Shown here piece after piece: positions 6,292 to 12,600 of a stretch of DNA of 15,633 nucleotides. The position numbers were made by a program, and so were the translations under genes. Within the stretch, counting starts at the first letter, position 1. Each line of letters opens with the position of its first letter. Where the stretch lies: assembly GCA_051657745.1 (NCBI GenBank), contig JBOFLG010000121.1, forward strand, positions 1-15,633, read 5' to 3'. The stretch comes from JBOFLG01 sp051657745. GTDB lineage: Bacteria; Actinomycetota; Actinomycetes; Actinomycetales; Dermatophilaceae. The notes below the pieces were generated by a model. It was not told where the DNA came from and searched no databases. It worked only from the letters and a program-made list of their open reading frames with translations.

Positions 6292-6993
6292 ATGCCCAGC
6301 ACTCCGGATGACGCCAGCCAACCGGTTGACTCAGCCCCGGTTGACTCGGCCCCGGTTGACTCGGCCCCGGCCAGCCATCGGGAGGAGAAGAAGGCGCGCA
6401 CCCGACACCGGATCCACGACGAGGCGATGCGACTGTTCGCCGAACGGGGCTACAGCGCAACCACGGTCGCCGACATCGCCCAGGCCGCCGACATCGCTCC
6501 ACGCACGTTCTTCGGGTACTTCCCCACCAAGGAGGCACTGCTCTTCGAGCGGCTCGATGCCCTCATCGCGCTGCTGGAGCAGGTACTCGCCGACCGGCCA
6601 CACGGGGGCACCGCGCTCGAGGAGTTGCAGTTCGCCATCCGCACCGCGTTCGCCGACGACCACTGGTGGGACGACCGGCACGACGCCGCGCTCACGGTCG
6701 CGATGGCGGACAACGCTCGGGCGACCACGTACGGCCTGACCCTCGAGGCACGGATGATCGACGCGCTAGCCGCGGCGGTGGCCAGCGACCTCGGAGTGGC
6801 CCCGACCGATTTCGCCCCACGCATGGTGGCCGCCGCCACGCTGGCGGCCCTGCAGCGGGTATCGTCCGAGCCGCTGAACCCCGGCTCGGACGGTGCGGCT
6901 CAGCTCGATCAGGTACTCACCTTCGTGCGCGCGGGGGCGAGGGCTATTGGTATCCGCCTGCCGCACAGGCCAATTCAGCCGAGCGAGGGCTAG
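6292..6993 (+). CDS. TetR/AcrR-family transcriptional regulator
   Basis: This 233-residue protein has a TetR_N DNA-binding domain at about 37-83: RTRHRIHDEAMRLFAERGYS, then TTVADIAQAADIAPRTFFGY and FPTKEALLFE. An all-helical ligand-binding and dimer domain follows to about 225. The first ~30 residues are low-complexity and include three tandem VDSAP units coded by a 15-bp repeat. The start at 6292 gives a sensible domain lead; the in-frame ATG at 6199 would run over the MMPL start region. It is divergent from the MMPL exporter with a 117-base spacer, so it most likely represses that pump and itself and is released by a pump substrate. The target assignment is inference from context. Confidence 0.88.
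   Translation: MPSTPDDASQPVDSAPVDSAPVDSAPASHREEKKARTRHRIHDEAMRLFAERGYSATTVADIAQAADIAPRTFFGYFPTKEALLFERLDALIALLEQVLADRPHGGTALEELQFAIRTAFADDHWWDDRHDAALTVAMADNARATTYGLTLEARMIDALAAAVASDLGVAPTDFAPRMVAAATLAALQRVSSEPLNPGSDGAAQLDQVLTFVRAGARAIGIRLPHRPIQPSEG
6325..6369 (+). repeat. Three tandem 15-bp units in tetR
   Basis: Units gttgactcagccccg, gttgactcggccccg and gttgactcggccccg at 6325-6339, 6340-6354 and 6355-6369 code VDSAP three times. The units differ at one base and keep frame, suggesting recent slippage in a disordered N-terminus. Confidence 0.9.
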
Positions 6994-7204
6994 GGGCGGG
7001 TCGCCGGGTCGGTATGTGTCGGTCGCGGGTCCGCATGCTTCTATGGCGCCGGATAGGTCGCTCACAACGGGGTGATCACACCGACTCGTGCACTCTTACC
7101 GGCGTCGCAGCCGGCGCCGACCCCGGCACGGAGGGCGTGGTGATGGGCCGCGGCAGAGGGGGCGCATCGGTGGTGCGGCACCTCGGTGGTGGCGGCACCT
7201 CGGT

Positions 7205-7226
7205 GGCCTCGGCCACGGGCCAGGCC
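7205..7226 (-). terminator. Hairpin after the Imm-5-like gene
   Basis: GGCCTcGGCC and GGCCAGGCC around a three-base loop form a 9-bp stem with one bulged base, starting about 12 bases beyond the stop of the minus-strand gene. There is no T-run. The rest of 6994-7238 shows no gene; it holds a 15-bp direct repeat GCGGCACCTCGGTGG in two neighbouring copies. Confidence 0.45.
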
Positions 7227-7238
7227 AAGCGCGCACGG

Positions 7239-7754
7239 TCAGCAGTCGAACGCGTGCCAGCAGATGTCGTTGCGCAGGCGCTGATCATCGAGCACCAGTT
7301 CACGGATGCCGCCGGGAAGCTGCTCGCGCTGCCACCGGCACTCGGCTCGCCCTGCGTTCGCGCCCTTGTCGGCCGGGGCCGCGGCCCGGGCGGCCTTGAT
7401 GGCGTAGGCCGCAGCCCCAAGCTCGTGCGCTGCCACGTGCGCCACCACCGCCGCCTGGCCCGCCGCGTACGCAGCGAACCGTGGCGCACCCCGGAGGTCT
7501 CGGGCCGCCCCCATCGCATGGCCACCGGCGGCTCGGGCCTGCATCATCCCCACCTCGCCGCGGACCCAGCCGCGCACCTGCGCGAGCGCGTCCCACGGCC
7601 GCGGGTCGTCGGGCCGGGCGGCCTCGAACAGACCGAGAACGTGCTCGGCGCAGGTAGCGGCCCACAGCGCGAGCAGGTGGTGGTCAGCGTCGGTGAGACT
7701 GCCGCCGCGTCGGATCGTGATGAACCGCTGGTCCCGCACCGGAGGAAGAATCAT
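7239..7754 (-). CDS. Imm-5-like putative immunity protein
   Basis: This 171-residue all-alpha protein shows the block pattern I associate with actinobacterial proteins labelled 'putative immunity protein' (Imm-5-like domain): DHHLLALWAATCAEHVLGLFE (25-44), ARAAGGHAMGAARD (73-86), AAYAAGQAAVVAHVAAHELG (95-114), AECRWQREQLP and a terminal VLDDQRLRNDICW. Its conserved His and Asp residues cluster in the helices. ATG 7754 is chosen because upstream in-frame sequence is arginine/proline-rich and unlike the family; no good ribosome site precedes it. No toxin gene is recognisable nearby. It is transcribed alone, followed by a hairpin. Family placement is from memory of the motif, and the immunity role is a name-level prediction, not shown by the sequence. 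Confidence 0.7.
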   Translation of the reverse strand: MILPPVRDQRFITIRRGGSLTDADHHLLALWAATCAEHVLGLFEAARPDDPRPWDALAQVRGWVRGEVGMMQARAAGGHAMGAARDLRGAPRFAAYAAGQAAVVAHVAAHELGAAAYAIKAARAAAPADKGANAGRAECRWQREQLPGGIRELVLDDQRLRNDICWHAFDC

Positions 7755-7865
7755 GGATGACGCCCACTCACTCGCACTGGCCCACCCTCCCACTCGCGGA
7801 GGTCGGCGGGGCTGCGCGACAAGCCGTCGAGGGCCGAGGCCCTGGTCCGACGCCGCTGACCACAC

Positions 7866-7882
7866 CTGATCGGGACGATCAG
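7866..7882. other. Small inverted repeat in the 7755-8003 spacer
   Basis: CTGATC (7866-7871), GGGAC, GATCAG (7877-7882) form a perfect 6-bp inverted repeat between the radical SAM stop and the Imm-5-like start, both on the minus strand. It could be a weak terminator of the former or an operator of the latter. Nothing else is recognisable in the spacer. Confidence 0.3.
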
Positions 7883-8003
7883 CGACCGCCCCCGATTGTG
7901 ACCAAGGACCAGGTCCGGGATACGGGAGCGCCTCTCACCGAGACCACTGCGCGCTGAATGGAGGTCGGCGCCTCGCATGGTCACAACAGGTCCTTCCCTT
8001 GAG

Positions 8004-9473
8004 TCACATGGGCACCACTGCCGAACGCTGAAACTGTTCGCGCGACAGCTCGGCAAGGCGGGCGCGAACCTCGTCCACGGTGGCCTCTCCGAACTGGATG
8101 TTGACAGAGAAGTTGAACTCGTCGCGTCCACGCATTGCCTCGTCGACGCCACCGGCAGTGAGATCGACGGCTGTGTACTCGAGGAGTTGTTGGTGATTGT
8201 ATTTGCCTGTCGACACGAGTCGCTTCCATTCGGGCGTTCCGGGGTACGGTCGAAACTCGAAGACACTGGCCCGGAACCGTCCCGGGTGGCGCGCCGAAAT
8301 ACCCCACAAGTCATAGACCAGGCGCACAGTCTCCATTAACTCCTGGCGCGTCTCGGTCGGGAACCCGAGGATGAAGTATCCCTTCACGGAGATGCCGCGT
8401 TCCGTGAGCCTCCGGACGACTGCGCGGGTCATGCCAGACGTAATGCGCTTGCCCATATGCTTCAGCAGCCGCTCACTTCCCGACTCCACGCCGAGCGCAA
8501 TTTCGCGACAGCCGTTGATCTTCAGTATCTCCAACATCTCGTCGCTCATTCGGTGGAGGATATTGATGCGTCCTGTGGCGTCCCAGACATACCGGCTTCC
8601 AGTGCCGGCCGCGGTGAAGGTGGTCATGCAGCGGCTGATGAAGCGCTCCTGGCCGAGGAACAAGTCATCGACGAAGCGGAAAGCCGTCACACCGAATCTT
8701 GTGTGCAGGTCCGCCATCTCCAGGAGGATGTTCTCGGGCGTGCGAATGCGGATTGCAATGTCCGGGTTGGCTGAGACGGCCGCACCACAGAAGGAGCAGT
8801 CATACGGACAGCCGCGACTACCCACGATATTTGCTTCCAGCCGCCCGTCACCAGCACGGTACGGGTCATCTGTCAGAAAAGTGCGGTCGACAAAAGGCAG
8901 GCTGTCAATGTCCGGCGCAAGGTGGTGCCCGGCGCCCATTCTGCCGCCTGTCACGGGCGTTTTCAGGATGGGATCCAGCCACATCACGCCCGGAAGCTCG
9001 GTGCGGTGGCTGCGGCTCTTCAGTAACTCGGCCACTCGTGTCTCACCCTCGCCAAGGACCAGAGCCGCGCAGCGCTCGAACCGCGGATCCGTCAAGGCCT
9101 CAGTCGGCATAGCCTTGGCCTGGTGACCGCCGAGCATGACGTTGATCGACGAATTGAGTCGCGAAGCGATGCGGGCGCTTACCTCGTACGTCGGCGCGAG
9201 CAGGTTGAATCCGGCCCAGCGCGGGGACAGTTGGTTGACGAGTTGCGCGGTCTGGTCAAGTCCGAGCCCCATGGCTTCCGCATCAATGACTCCGACGTTG
9301 AATCCCTGTTGTTTGGCGTACGTCGCGATGTAGCCCATGCCAAGCACGGGCAACGTGAAGTCGTTCACGCGCGGCCGAAGACTATAGTCGCGCAGAGGAG
9401 CATTGATGAACAAAGCGTCGAGCGGGCGAGAAAGATCTGCGCCTGCAGCGGCGCGGTCAGCCGATATCTCCAT
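8004..9473 (-). CDS. B12-binding-domain radical SAM protein
   Basis: This 489-residue protein has an N-terminal Rossmann-like domain (about 15-155: LFINAPLR, VLGMGYIATYAKQQGFNVGV, VMLGGHQAKAMPTEAL, LVLGEGETRVAELL) typical of cobalamin-binding radical SAM enzymes without the DxHxxG motif. The radical SAM barrel (about 212-420) carries the [4Fe-4S] cysteines in GCPYDCSFCG (Cys222, 226, 229). FRFVDDLFL, REIALGVESGSERLL and GYFILGFPTETRQEL follow as expected strands. The enzyme would cleave SAM to start radical chemistry, often methylation or ring rearrangement; the substrate is not predictable. Its ATG lies inside the upstream glycosylase gene (17-base overlap), pointing to coupled translation. 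Composition is less GC-extreme than the flanks, suggesting acquisition by transfer. Confidence 0.88.
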   Translation of the reverse strand: MEISADRAAAGADLSRPLDALFINAPLRDYSLRPRVNDFTLPVLGMGYIATYAKQQGFNVGVIDAEAMGLGLDQTAQLVNQLSPRWAGFNLLAPTYEVSARIASRLNSSINVMLGGHQAKAMPTEALTDPRFERCAALVLGEGETRVAELLKSRSHRTELPGVMWLDPILKTPVTGGRMGAGHHLAPDIDSLPFVDRTFLTDDPYRAGDGRLEANIVGSRGCPYDCSFCGAAVSANPDIAIRIRTPENILLEMADLHTRFGVTAFRFVDDLFLGQERFISRCMTTFTAAGTGSRYVWDATGRINILHRMSDEMLEILKINGCREIALGVESGSERLLKHMGKRITSGMTRAVVRRLTERGISVKGYFILGFPTETRQELMETVRLVYDLWGISARHPGRFRASVFEFRPYPGTPEWKRLVSTGKYNHQQLLEYTAVDLTAGGVDEAMRGRDEFNFSVNIQFGEATVDEVRARLAELSREQFQRSAVVPM

Positions 9474-10260
9474 GTTTAGAACCCCAAGCGAGTGTCAAAA
9501 GCGTGAGCGAGCGAAGGTGGTCGCCAGCGAGCTCACGCCAGGCCCGACCGAAAGATGGTTCATCGGCCGGCCAGTCGTGTGCGGGCGCAGCCCGCTTGGC
9601 CCAGGTCCGCACCGCAAGGTCAGAGTAGGGGTAGAGGGACCAGTCATTACTCCAGTCGGCCACGGCAGCGTGCGCGGTCCATGGACCGATACGTGGCACT
9701 TCCTGGAGTTCAGCGATGAGCGATTCGGGTGCGAGGCTCTGCCATTTTGCGCCGTGGTCCAGATAGGCCGCGGCAGCCGCCTTTAATGGGTGGCGCTTGA
9801 ATGCCATTCCGATCGAGCTGAACTGGTCATCTCCCAATGACAGGACAACTTCCGGCGTCGGGAATAGAGCATACGAAGTTCCGTCCAGAAGGTCAATCTG
9901 CTCACCATGCGCTCGACAGAAGGCACGGTAGAGCTTTTTTGACTGCCCAGCGCGAATTACCTGCCGAATCACCGACGTACCGATTGCATCCCACAGGTCC
10001 GCATTTCGAAAGCGTCCGACCGAACCCAGTGAGTGCAGTGACGTTGCCAGTTCAGAAACACTGATACATGCCGACGAAATCGTGAAGACATCGCCCATGG
10101 GCTCGGCCCCAGTTCCGCTCAGGCGGGAAAACGTGGGCTTGCCGCTCCTGAGCGTCACAAGCCAACGGCTAGCGTCCAACGCAAAAACGCGCTGAACACA
10201 TCCGTCGGCCTGCTGCCAGGAGGCATGCTCAGTCATCATGAAGTCACAGGCGTCATACAT
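9457..10260 (-). CDS. AlkA-like HhH-GPD DNA glycosylase
   Basis: This 267-residue protein shows the base-excision signature of the HhH-GPD superfamily: a helix-hairpin-helix LQEVPRIGPWTAHAA (185-199) followed by LYPYSDLAVRTWA, whose Asp214 is at the place of the catalytic Asp of AlkA. The helix DLWDAIGTSVIRQVIRAGQS (88-107) matches the first helices of the fold. It lacks the four-cysteine FeS loop of EndoIII/MutY at its C-terminus, so it would be a monofunctional glycosylase acting on damaged or modified bases. ATG 10260 has GGAG 11 bases upstream; the in-frame ATG codons at 10239/10236 lack one. The stop TGA at 9457-9459 lies inside the radical SAM start region. The N-terminal 60 residues are not recognised. 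Confidence 0.82.
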   Translation of the reverse strand: MYDACDFMMTEHASWQQADGCVQRVFALDASRWLVTLRSGKPTFSRLSGTGAEPMGDVFTISSACISVSELATSLHSLGSVGRFRNADLWDAIGTSVIRQVIRAGQSKKLYRAFCRAHGEQIDLLDGTSYALFPTPEVVLSLGDDQFSSIGMAFKRHPLKAAAAAYLDHGAKWQSLAPESLIAELQEVPRIGPWTAHAAVADWSNDWSLYPYSDLAVRTWAKRAAPAHDWPADEPSFGRAWRELAGDHLRSLTLLTLAWGSKHGDIG

Positions 10261-10341
10261 GGCGATGAAGGCTCCGAACGATTGATCTTGGAGTATTGGG
10301 TGGGGCGATTATCTCATAGCGCTTCCCCTCTCATAGTTGTC

Positions 10342-10348
10342 ATTAATA
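10342..10348 (-). promoter_or_regulatory. Possible -10 for the glycosylase operon
   Basis: On the minus strand this reads TATTAAT, directly beside the 20-bp palindrome and 82 bases before the glycosylase start. A second candidate, GATAAT, lies about 30 bases downstream. No well-spaced -35 decides between them. Confidence 0.3.
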
Positions 10349-10367
10349 TTGTGGACGTGTCCACAAT
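10348..10367. promoter_or_regulatory. 20-bp palindromic operator candidate
   Basis: ATTGTGGAC (10348-10356), GT, GTCCACAAT (10359-10367) is a perfect palindrome with 9-bp arms, the cleanest operator-like dyad in the window. It sits 88 bases upstream of the glycosylase ATG next to the AT-rich promoter-like stretch. A dimeric repressor or activator site is likely. No cognate regulator is encoded next to it; the XRE-type protein at 11251 is the nearest candidate, without further support. Confidence 0.6.
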
Positions 10368-10441
10368 CCAGGTCACGTCAAAACTGGCTTCTGCCGGCCG
10401 CATCTCGTTGCTCGATGCCACAATCACGCGCCTCATTCCGC

Positions 10442-10507
10442 CGGATCATGGTTACTCGAACTGCCAAATCGCGCTCGCCCAATCTCCCGACATGATTTGG
10501 CGATCCG
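10442..10507 (-). other. Nested inverted repeat
   Basis: CGGATC (10442-10447) pairs with GATCCG (10502-10507), and inside it GCCAAATC (10463-10470) pairs with GATTTGGC (10494-10501). On the right arm the two blocks are contiguous; on the left a 15-base bulge separates them. It may be an RNA structure, a terminator back-up or a protein site. Confidence 0.35.
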
Positions 10508-10525
10508 ACCCACCCGACGTTGGGT

Positions 10526-10565
10526 CCCGTTCCGGCGCCGGCCGATTCCCAGACGCCGGAACGGG
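10526..10565 (-). terminator. Strong hairpin after the 85-residue gene
   Basis: CCCGTTCCGGCG (10526-10537) and CGCCGGAACGGG (10554-10565) form a perfect 12-bp stem with a 16-base loop, starting 21 bases beyond the stop of the minus-strand small gene. A third partly matching copy, GGCGCCGGAAC (10573-10583), could form an alternative stem with 10529-10539. No T-run follows. Confidence 0.6.
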
Positions 10566-10586
10566 TGATCGTGGCGCCGGAACAGC

Positions 10587-10844
10587 TCACGGAGGTGCTG
10601 CCAACTGCCGGCCCGGCGGCTGGGTCTGCGCGGCGATGGCGCGTTCGGCGACGTCGTACGCATCGAGAAGGTCCCCGAGCGCGAGGTCGAGATGATGGGC
10701 AGCGTCCGGTAGCCGGTCGCGAAGGTCGCCGTGGAGGCGGCTGACCGCTTCGACCGCCGCGGCCACCTGGTTCCGAGCCTGACGAATATCGGCTCCGGGC
10801 GTGGCGGCACCGAGGGCGGCGGCATTCACGTCATCCGTACTCAT
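10587..10844 (-). CDS. Small helical hypothetical protein (85 aa)
   Basis: The product is alanine-rich and looks almost wholly helical: residues about 18-74 (GADIRQARNQVAAAVEAVSR, LHGDLRDRLPDAAHHL, DLALGDLLDAYDVAERAIAA) form amphipathic helices with regular hydrophobic spacing. A disordered PPGRQLAAPP tail follows. There is no signal peptide and no membrane segment. I do not recognise a family. GAGG at about 13 bases before the ATG is a weak ribosome site. Support for a real gene comes from the helix pattern, the high third-position GC of this frame and the strong hairpin after its stop. It is upstream of the glycosylase operon but separated by that hairpin, so it is probably its own unit. 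Confidence 0.55.
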   Translation of the reverse strand: MSTDDVNAAALGAATPGADIRQARNQVAAAVEAVSRLHGDLRDRLPDAAHHLDLALGDLLDAYDVAERAIAAQTQPPGRQLAAPP

Positions 10845-11043
10845 CGATTGACCATGTCCTCACGTGGATGACCGGTCGATCCGCGGGCGGATGCCGGTTC
10901 AGGCCGGGGGTCGTGCAACGCAGCAGTGTTCGCGGCGTGGTTCCAGCGTGTCGCGGGTCGGTCTGCGCGGACAACGGCGGAAACGGGGCAGACGGGCGGC
11001 GGCCATGGGGCAGAGCGCGGCGGTCCCGCAGCCGACGTGCGGG

Positions 11044-11133
11044 CCCGACCAGAAGCCGGGGCCCGACCAGGAGCCGGGGCCCGACCAGGAGCCGGGGCCC
11101 GACCAGGAGCCGGGGCCCGACCAGGAGCCGGGG
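11044..11133 (+). repeat. Five tandem copies of an 18-bp unit
   Basis: The unit cccgaccaggagccgggg occurs at 11044, 11062, 11080, 11098 and 11116. Copies 2-5 are identical and copy 1 differs at one base (agaagc for aggagc). Near-identity implies recent slippage or active copy-number change. If read in the plus frame of the downstream gene it would code PDQEPG repeats, but there is no sign that it is translated. Confidence 0.9.
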
Positions 11134-11236
11134 CGCGGCCGGGCGCCGGGGTCTGGGCCGGTGGGCCTGGCCCGAGGGGTGGCGGGTGGCCGGCCAGCAG
11201 CGGGAGCGACCGGGCGCCGGCCTCTGGGGAGGTGGG

Positions 11237-11242
11237 TAGGGT
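11237..11242 (+). promoter_or_regulatory. Likely -10 element of the XRE gene (leaderless)
   Basis: TAGGGT, a common actinobacterial -10, ends 8 bases before the ATG at 11251. No ribosome site is correctly spaced. The transcript would begin at or next to the start codon. A clear -35 is not visible. Confidence 0.4.
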
Positions 11243-11250
11243 GCGTCGTC

Positions 11251-12600
11251 ATGACGGGGGCACCGAAGCGAGGCATGCCGAATACGGCGCTGCGCGCGGC
11301 CCGGCTCGCGCGCTCGCTGAGCCAGGATGAGTTGGCCCGTGCGCTTCGCGAGGCGGGCTGGGCCGGTTGTGATCGGCGCACGGTGCAGCGCTACGAGAGC
11401 GGCGCGGTCCGCCGCCCACAGTTCGCCGCGCGGCGTGCCCTGCTCGCGGTGCTCGGGTTACCGTGGGATGAGTTGGGCTTCCGGGGCACCGTTGAGCCTC
11501 CCGGGCCGCGTCCAGAGGCTCCCCCAGCCGCCCCGGAAGGAGATGACGACGTGCGCCGCCGGACCTTCGGGCTGAGTATCGCCGCAGCCGCGATCGCCGG
11601 TCCACACCTCCTGGACGCGGAATCCGCTCAACGATCCAGTTCGGAAGCTCTTCGCCACGGCCTCGTCGGCAGCCTGGGCGCGGATGCCGTGACGGAAGAG
11701 TGGGAGGCGATCCGCGACGAGTACGCCATCCGAATCGTGTGGTTCCCCGCGTCCGTCGTCCTTCCCGCGCTCTTGGACGACCTCGCCCATTTCCAGAGCA
11801 CCGTCGCACAATCAGATGATGGTGAACGAACGAGTCTGTGCCGCATCGGTGTTCACCTCGCCGGCCTCACCGCGTGGGCTTTCGCGTCTCTCGATCACGG
11901 CCAGACCGCTCGATGGTGGCGCCTCGCCCACCATCTCGCCGACCGCGCAAACCACCCCGATGCTCAGGTGTGGGTGACCGCCCAGGAGGCGATCATGGCG
12001 CTGTACCAGCCGACATTTCCGCTCCACCTCACGCGGCAGTGGATCGCCGACGCGTCCCCGCTGGCCAACCGGTTGCCGGCCTCGGCGGCCACAGCGTGGT
12101 TCCATGCCGTGGCCGCGCAGGCCGCCGGGATGGATTCCGACGAGACCGGAGCCGTCCTTGCGCTGAGCCGCCTCACCCGCACCGTCGATCAGCTGCCATC
12201 GACGGTAACCAGTGCCCGGTCCTCGTTCCTCGGGTGGCCGGAGACCCGGCTCGACTACGCCGAGAGCTTCACCTACGCCCACCTTGGGCGCTACGAAGCG
12301 GCGGCGGCGGCTCAAGACCGGGCGCTGGCCGCGCTCCCGGCGGACGCCGTCCGGGAACCGGTGAAACTCGAGTTGCAGCGCGCTCTGTGTCTGGCCACCG
12401 CCGGTGACGCCGCAAGCGCCGAGCGTCATGCCGTACGACACCTGTCCCGAATCGACCCGTCGATGACGCACAACCTCGTGATCGCCAACCTCACCTCCCG
12501 GGTGGTCGCGGCACTTCCCCCGGGTCGGCGCACCGACGAGGCGACGTACCTCCGCGACCACCTCCAGCCGCCATCGCCAGCCAGCAGGAGCACGCCATGA
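11251..12600 (+). CDS. XRE-type HTH regulator with helical-repeat C-terminus
   Basis: This 449-residue protein has a helix-turn-helix domain at about 12-75: LRAARLARSLSQDELARALR, DRRTVQRYESGAVRRPQF, LLAVLGLPWDEL. An RRRTFGLSIAAAAIAGPHLL segment (about 105-125) follows, then 300 residues of helical, TPR-like sequence including DYAESFTYAHLGRYEAAAAA and RALCLATAGDAASAERHAV. This HTH plus TPR-like layout is common in actinomycete regulators that may sense a ligand or peptide with the C-terminal domain. ATG 11251 is chosen because the upstream open extension to 10864 is repeat-derived. Its stop overlaps the next gene's start in ATGA (12597-12600), so the acetyltransferase is translationally coupled. 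The target genes are unknown. Confidence 0.82.
   Translation: MTGAPKRGMPNTALRAARLARSLSQDELARALREAGWAGCDRRTVQRYESGAVRRPQFAARRALLAVLGLPWDELGFRGTVEPPGPRPEAPPAAPEGDDDVRRRTFGLSIAAAAIAGPHLLDAESAQRSSSEALRHGLVGSLGADAVTEEWEAIRDEYAIRIVWFPASVVLPALLDDLAHFQSTVAQSDDGERTSLCRIGVHLAGLTAWAFASLDHGQTARWWRLAHHLADRANHPDAQVWVTAQEAIMALYQPTFPLHLTRQWIADASPLANRLPASAATAWFHAVAAQAAGMDSDETGAVLALSRLTRTVDQLPSTVTSARSSFLGWPETRLDYAESFTYAHLGRYEAAAAAQDRALAALPADAVREPVKLELQRALCLATAGDAASAERHAVRHLSRIDPSMTHNLVIANLTSRVVAALPPGRRTDEATYLRDHLQPPSPASRSTP

Larger units (their letters stand above)
10261..10586 (-). other. Non-coding leader and regulatory stretch
   Basis: These 326 bases between two minus-strand genes hold no convincing gene. 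From the right they contain a strong hairpin (10526-10565), a nested inverted repeat (10442-10507), a perfect 9+2+9 palindrome (10348-10367) and an AT-rich stretch with promoter-like TATTAAT. Composition in 10261-10400 is the most AT-rich of the window. Confidence 0.6.
10845..11250 (+). other. Repeat-bearing spacer without a gene
   Basis: The 406 bases between the divergent small gene and the XRE regulator contain no recognisable gene. The main contents are five 18-bp tandem repeats (11044-11133), proline/glycine-coding simple sequence on the plus strand, and a TAGGGT -10-like hexamer close to the XRE start. An open frame joins this stretch to the regulator, but its translation is low complexity. 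Confidence 0.6.

Noticed and set aside
7755..7865. N-terminal extension of the Imm-5-like protein
   Set aside because: The added 37 residues are Arg/Pro-rich and lack family features; ATG 7754 gives the usual length.
10225..10695. A plus-strand 156-residue open frame
   Set aside because: It overlaps the glycosylase start, the palindrome and the small gene; its translation changes character midway and has no domain or ribosome site.
11044..11133. CRISPR array
   Set aside because: The 18-bp units are directly contiguous with no spacers; it is a simple tandem repeat.
10864..11250. N-terminal extension of the XRE regulator containing PDQEPG repeats
   Set aside because: It is low complexity, derived from the tandem repeat, and a TAGGGT -10 just before ATG 11251 explains the start better.
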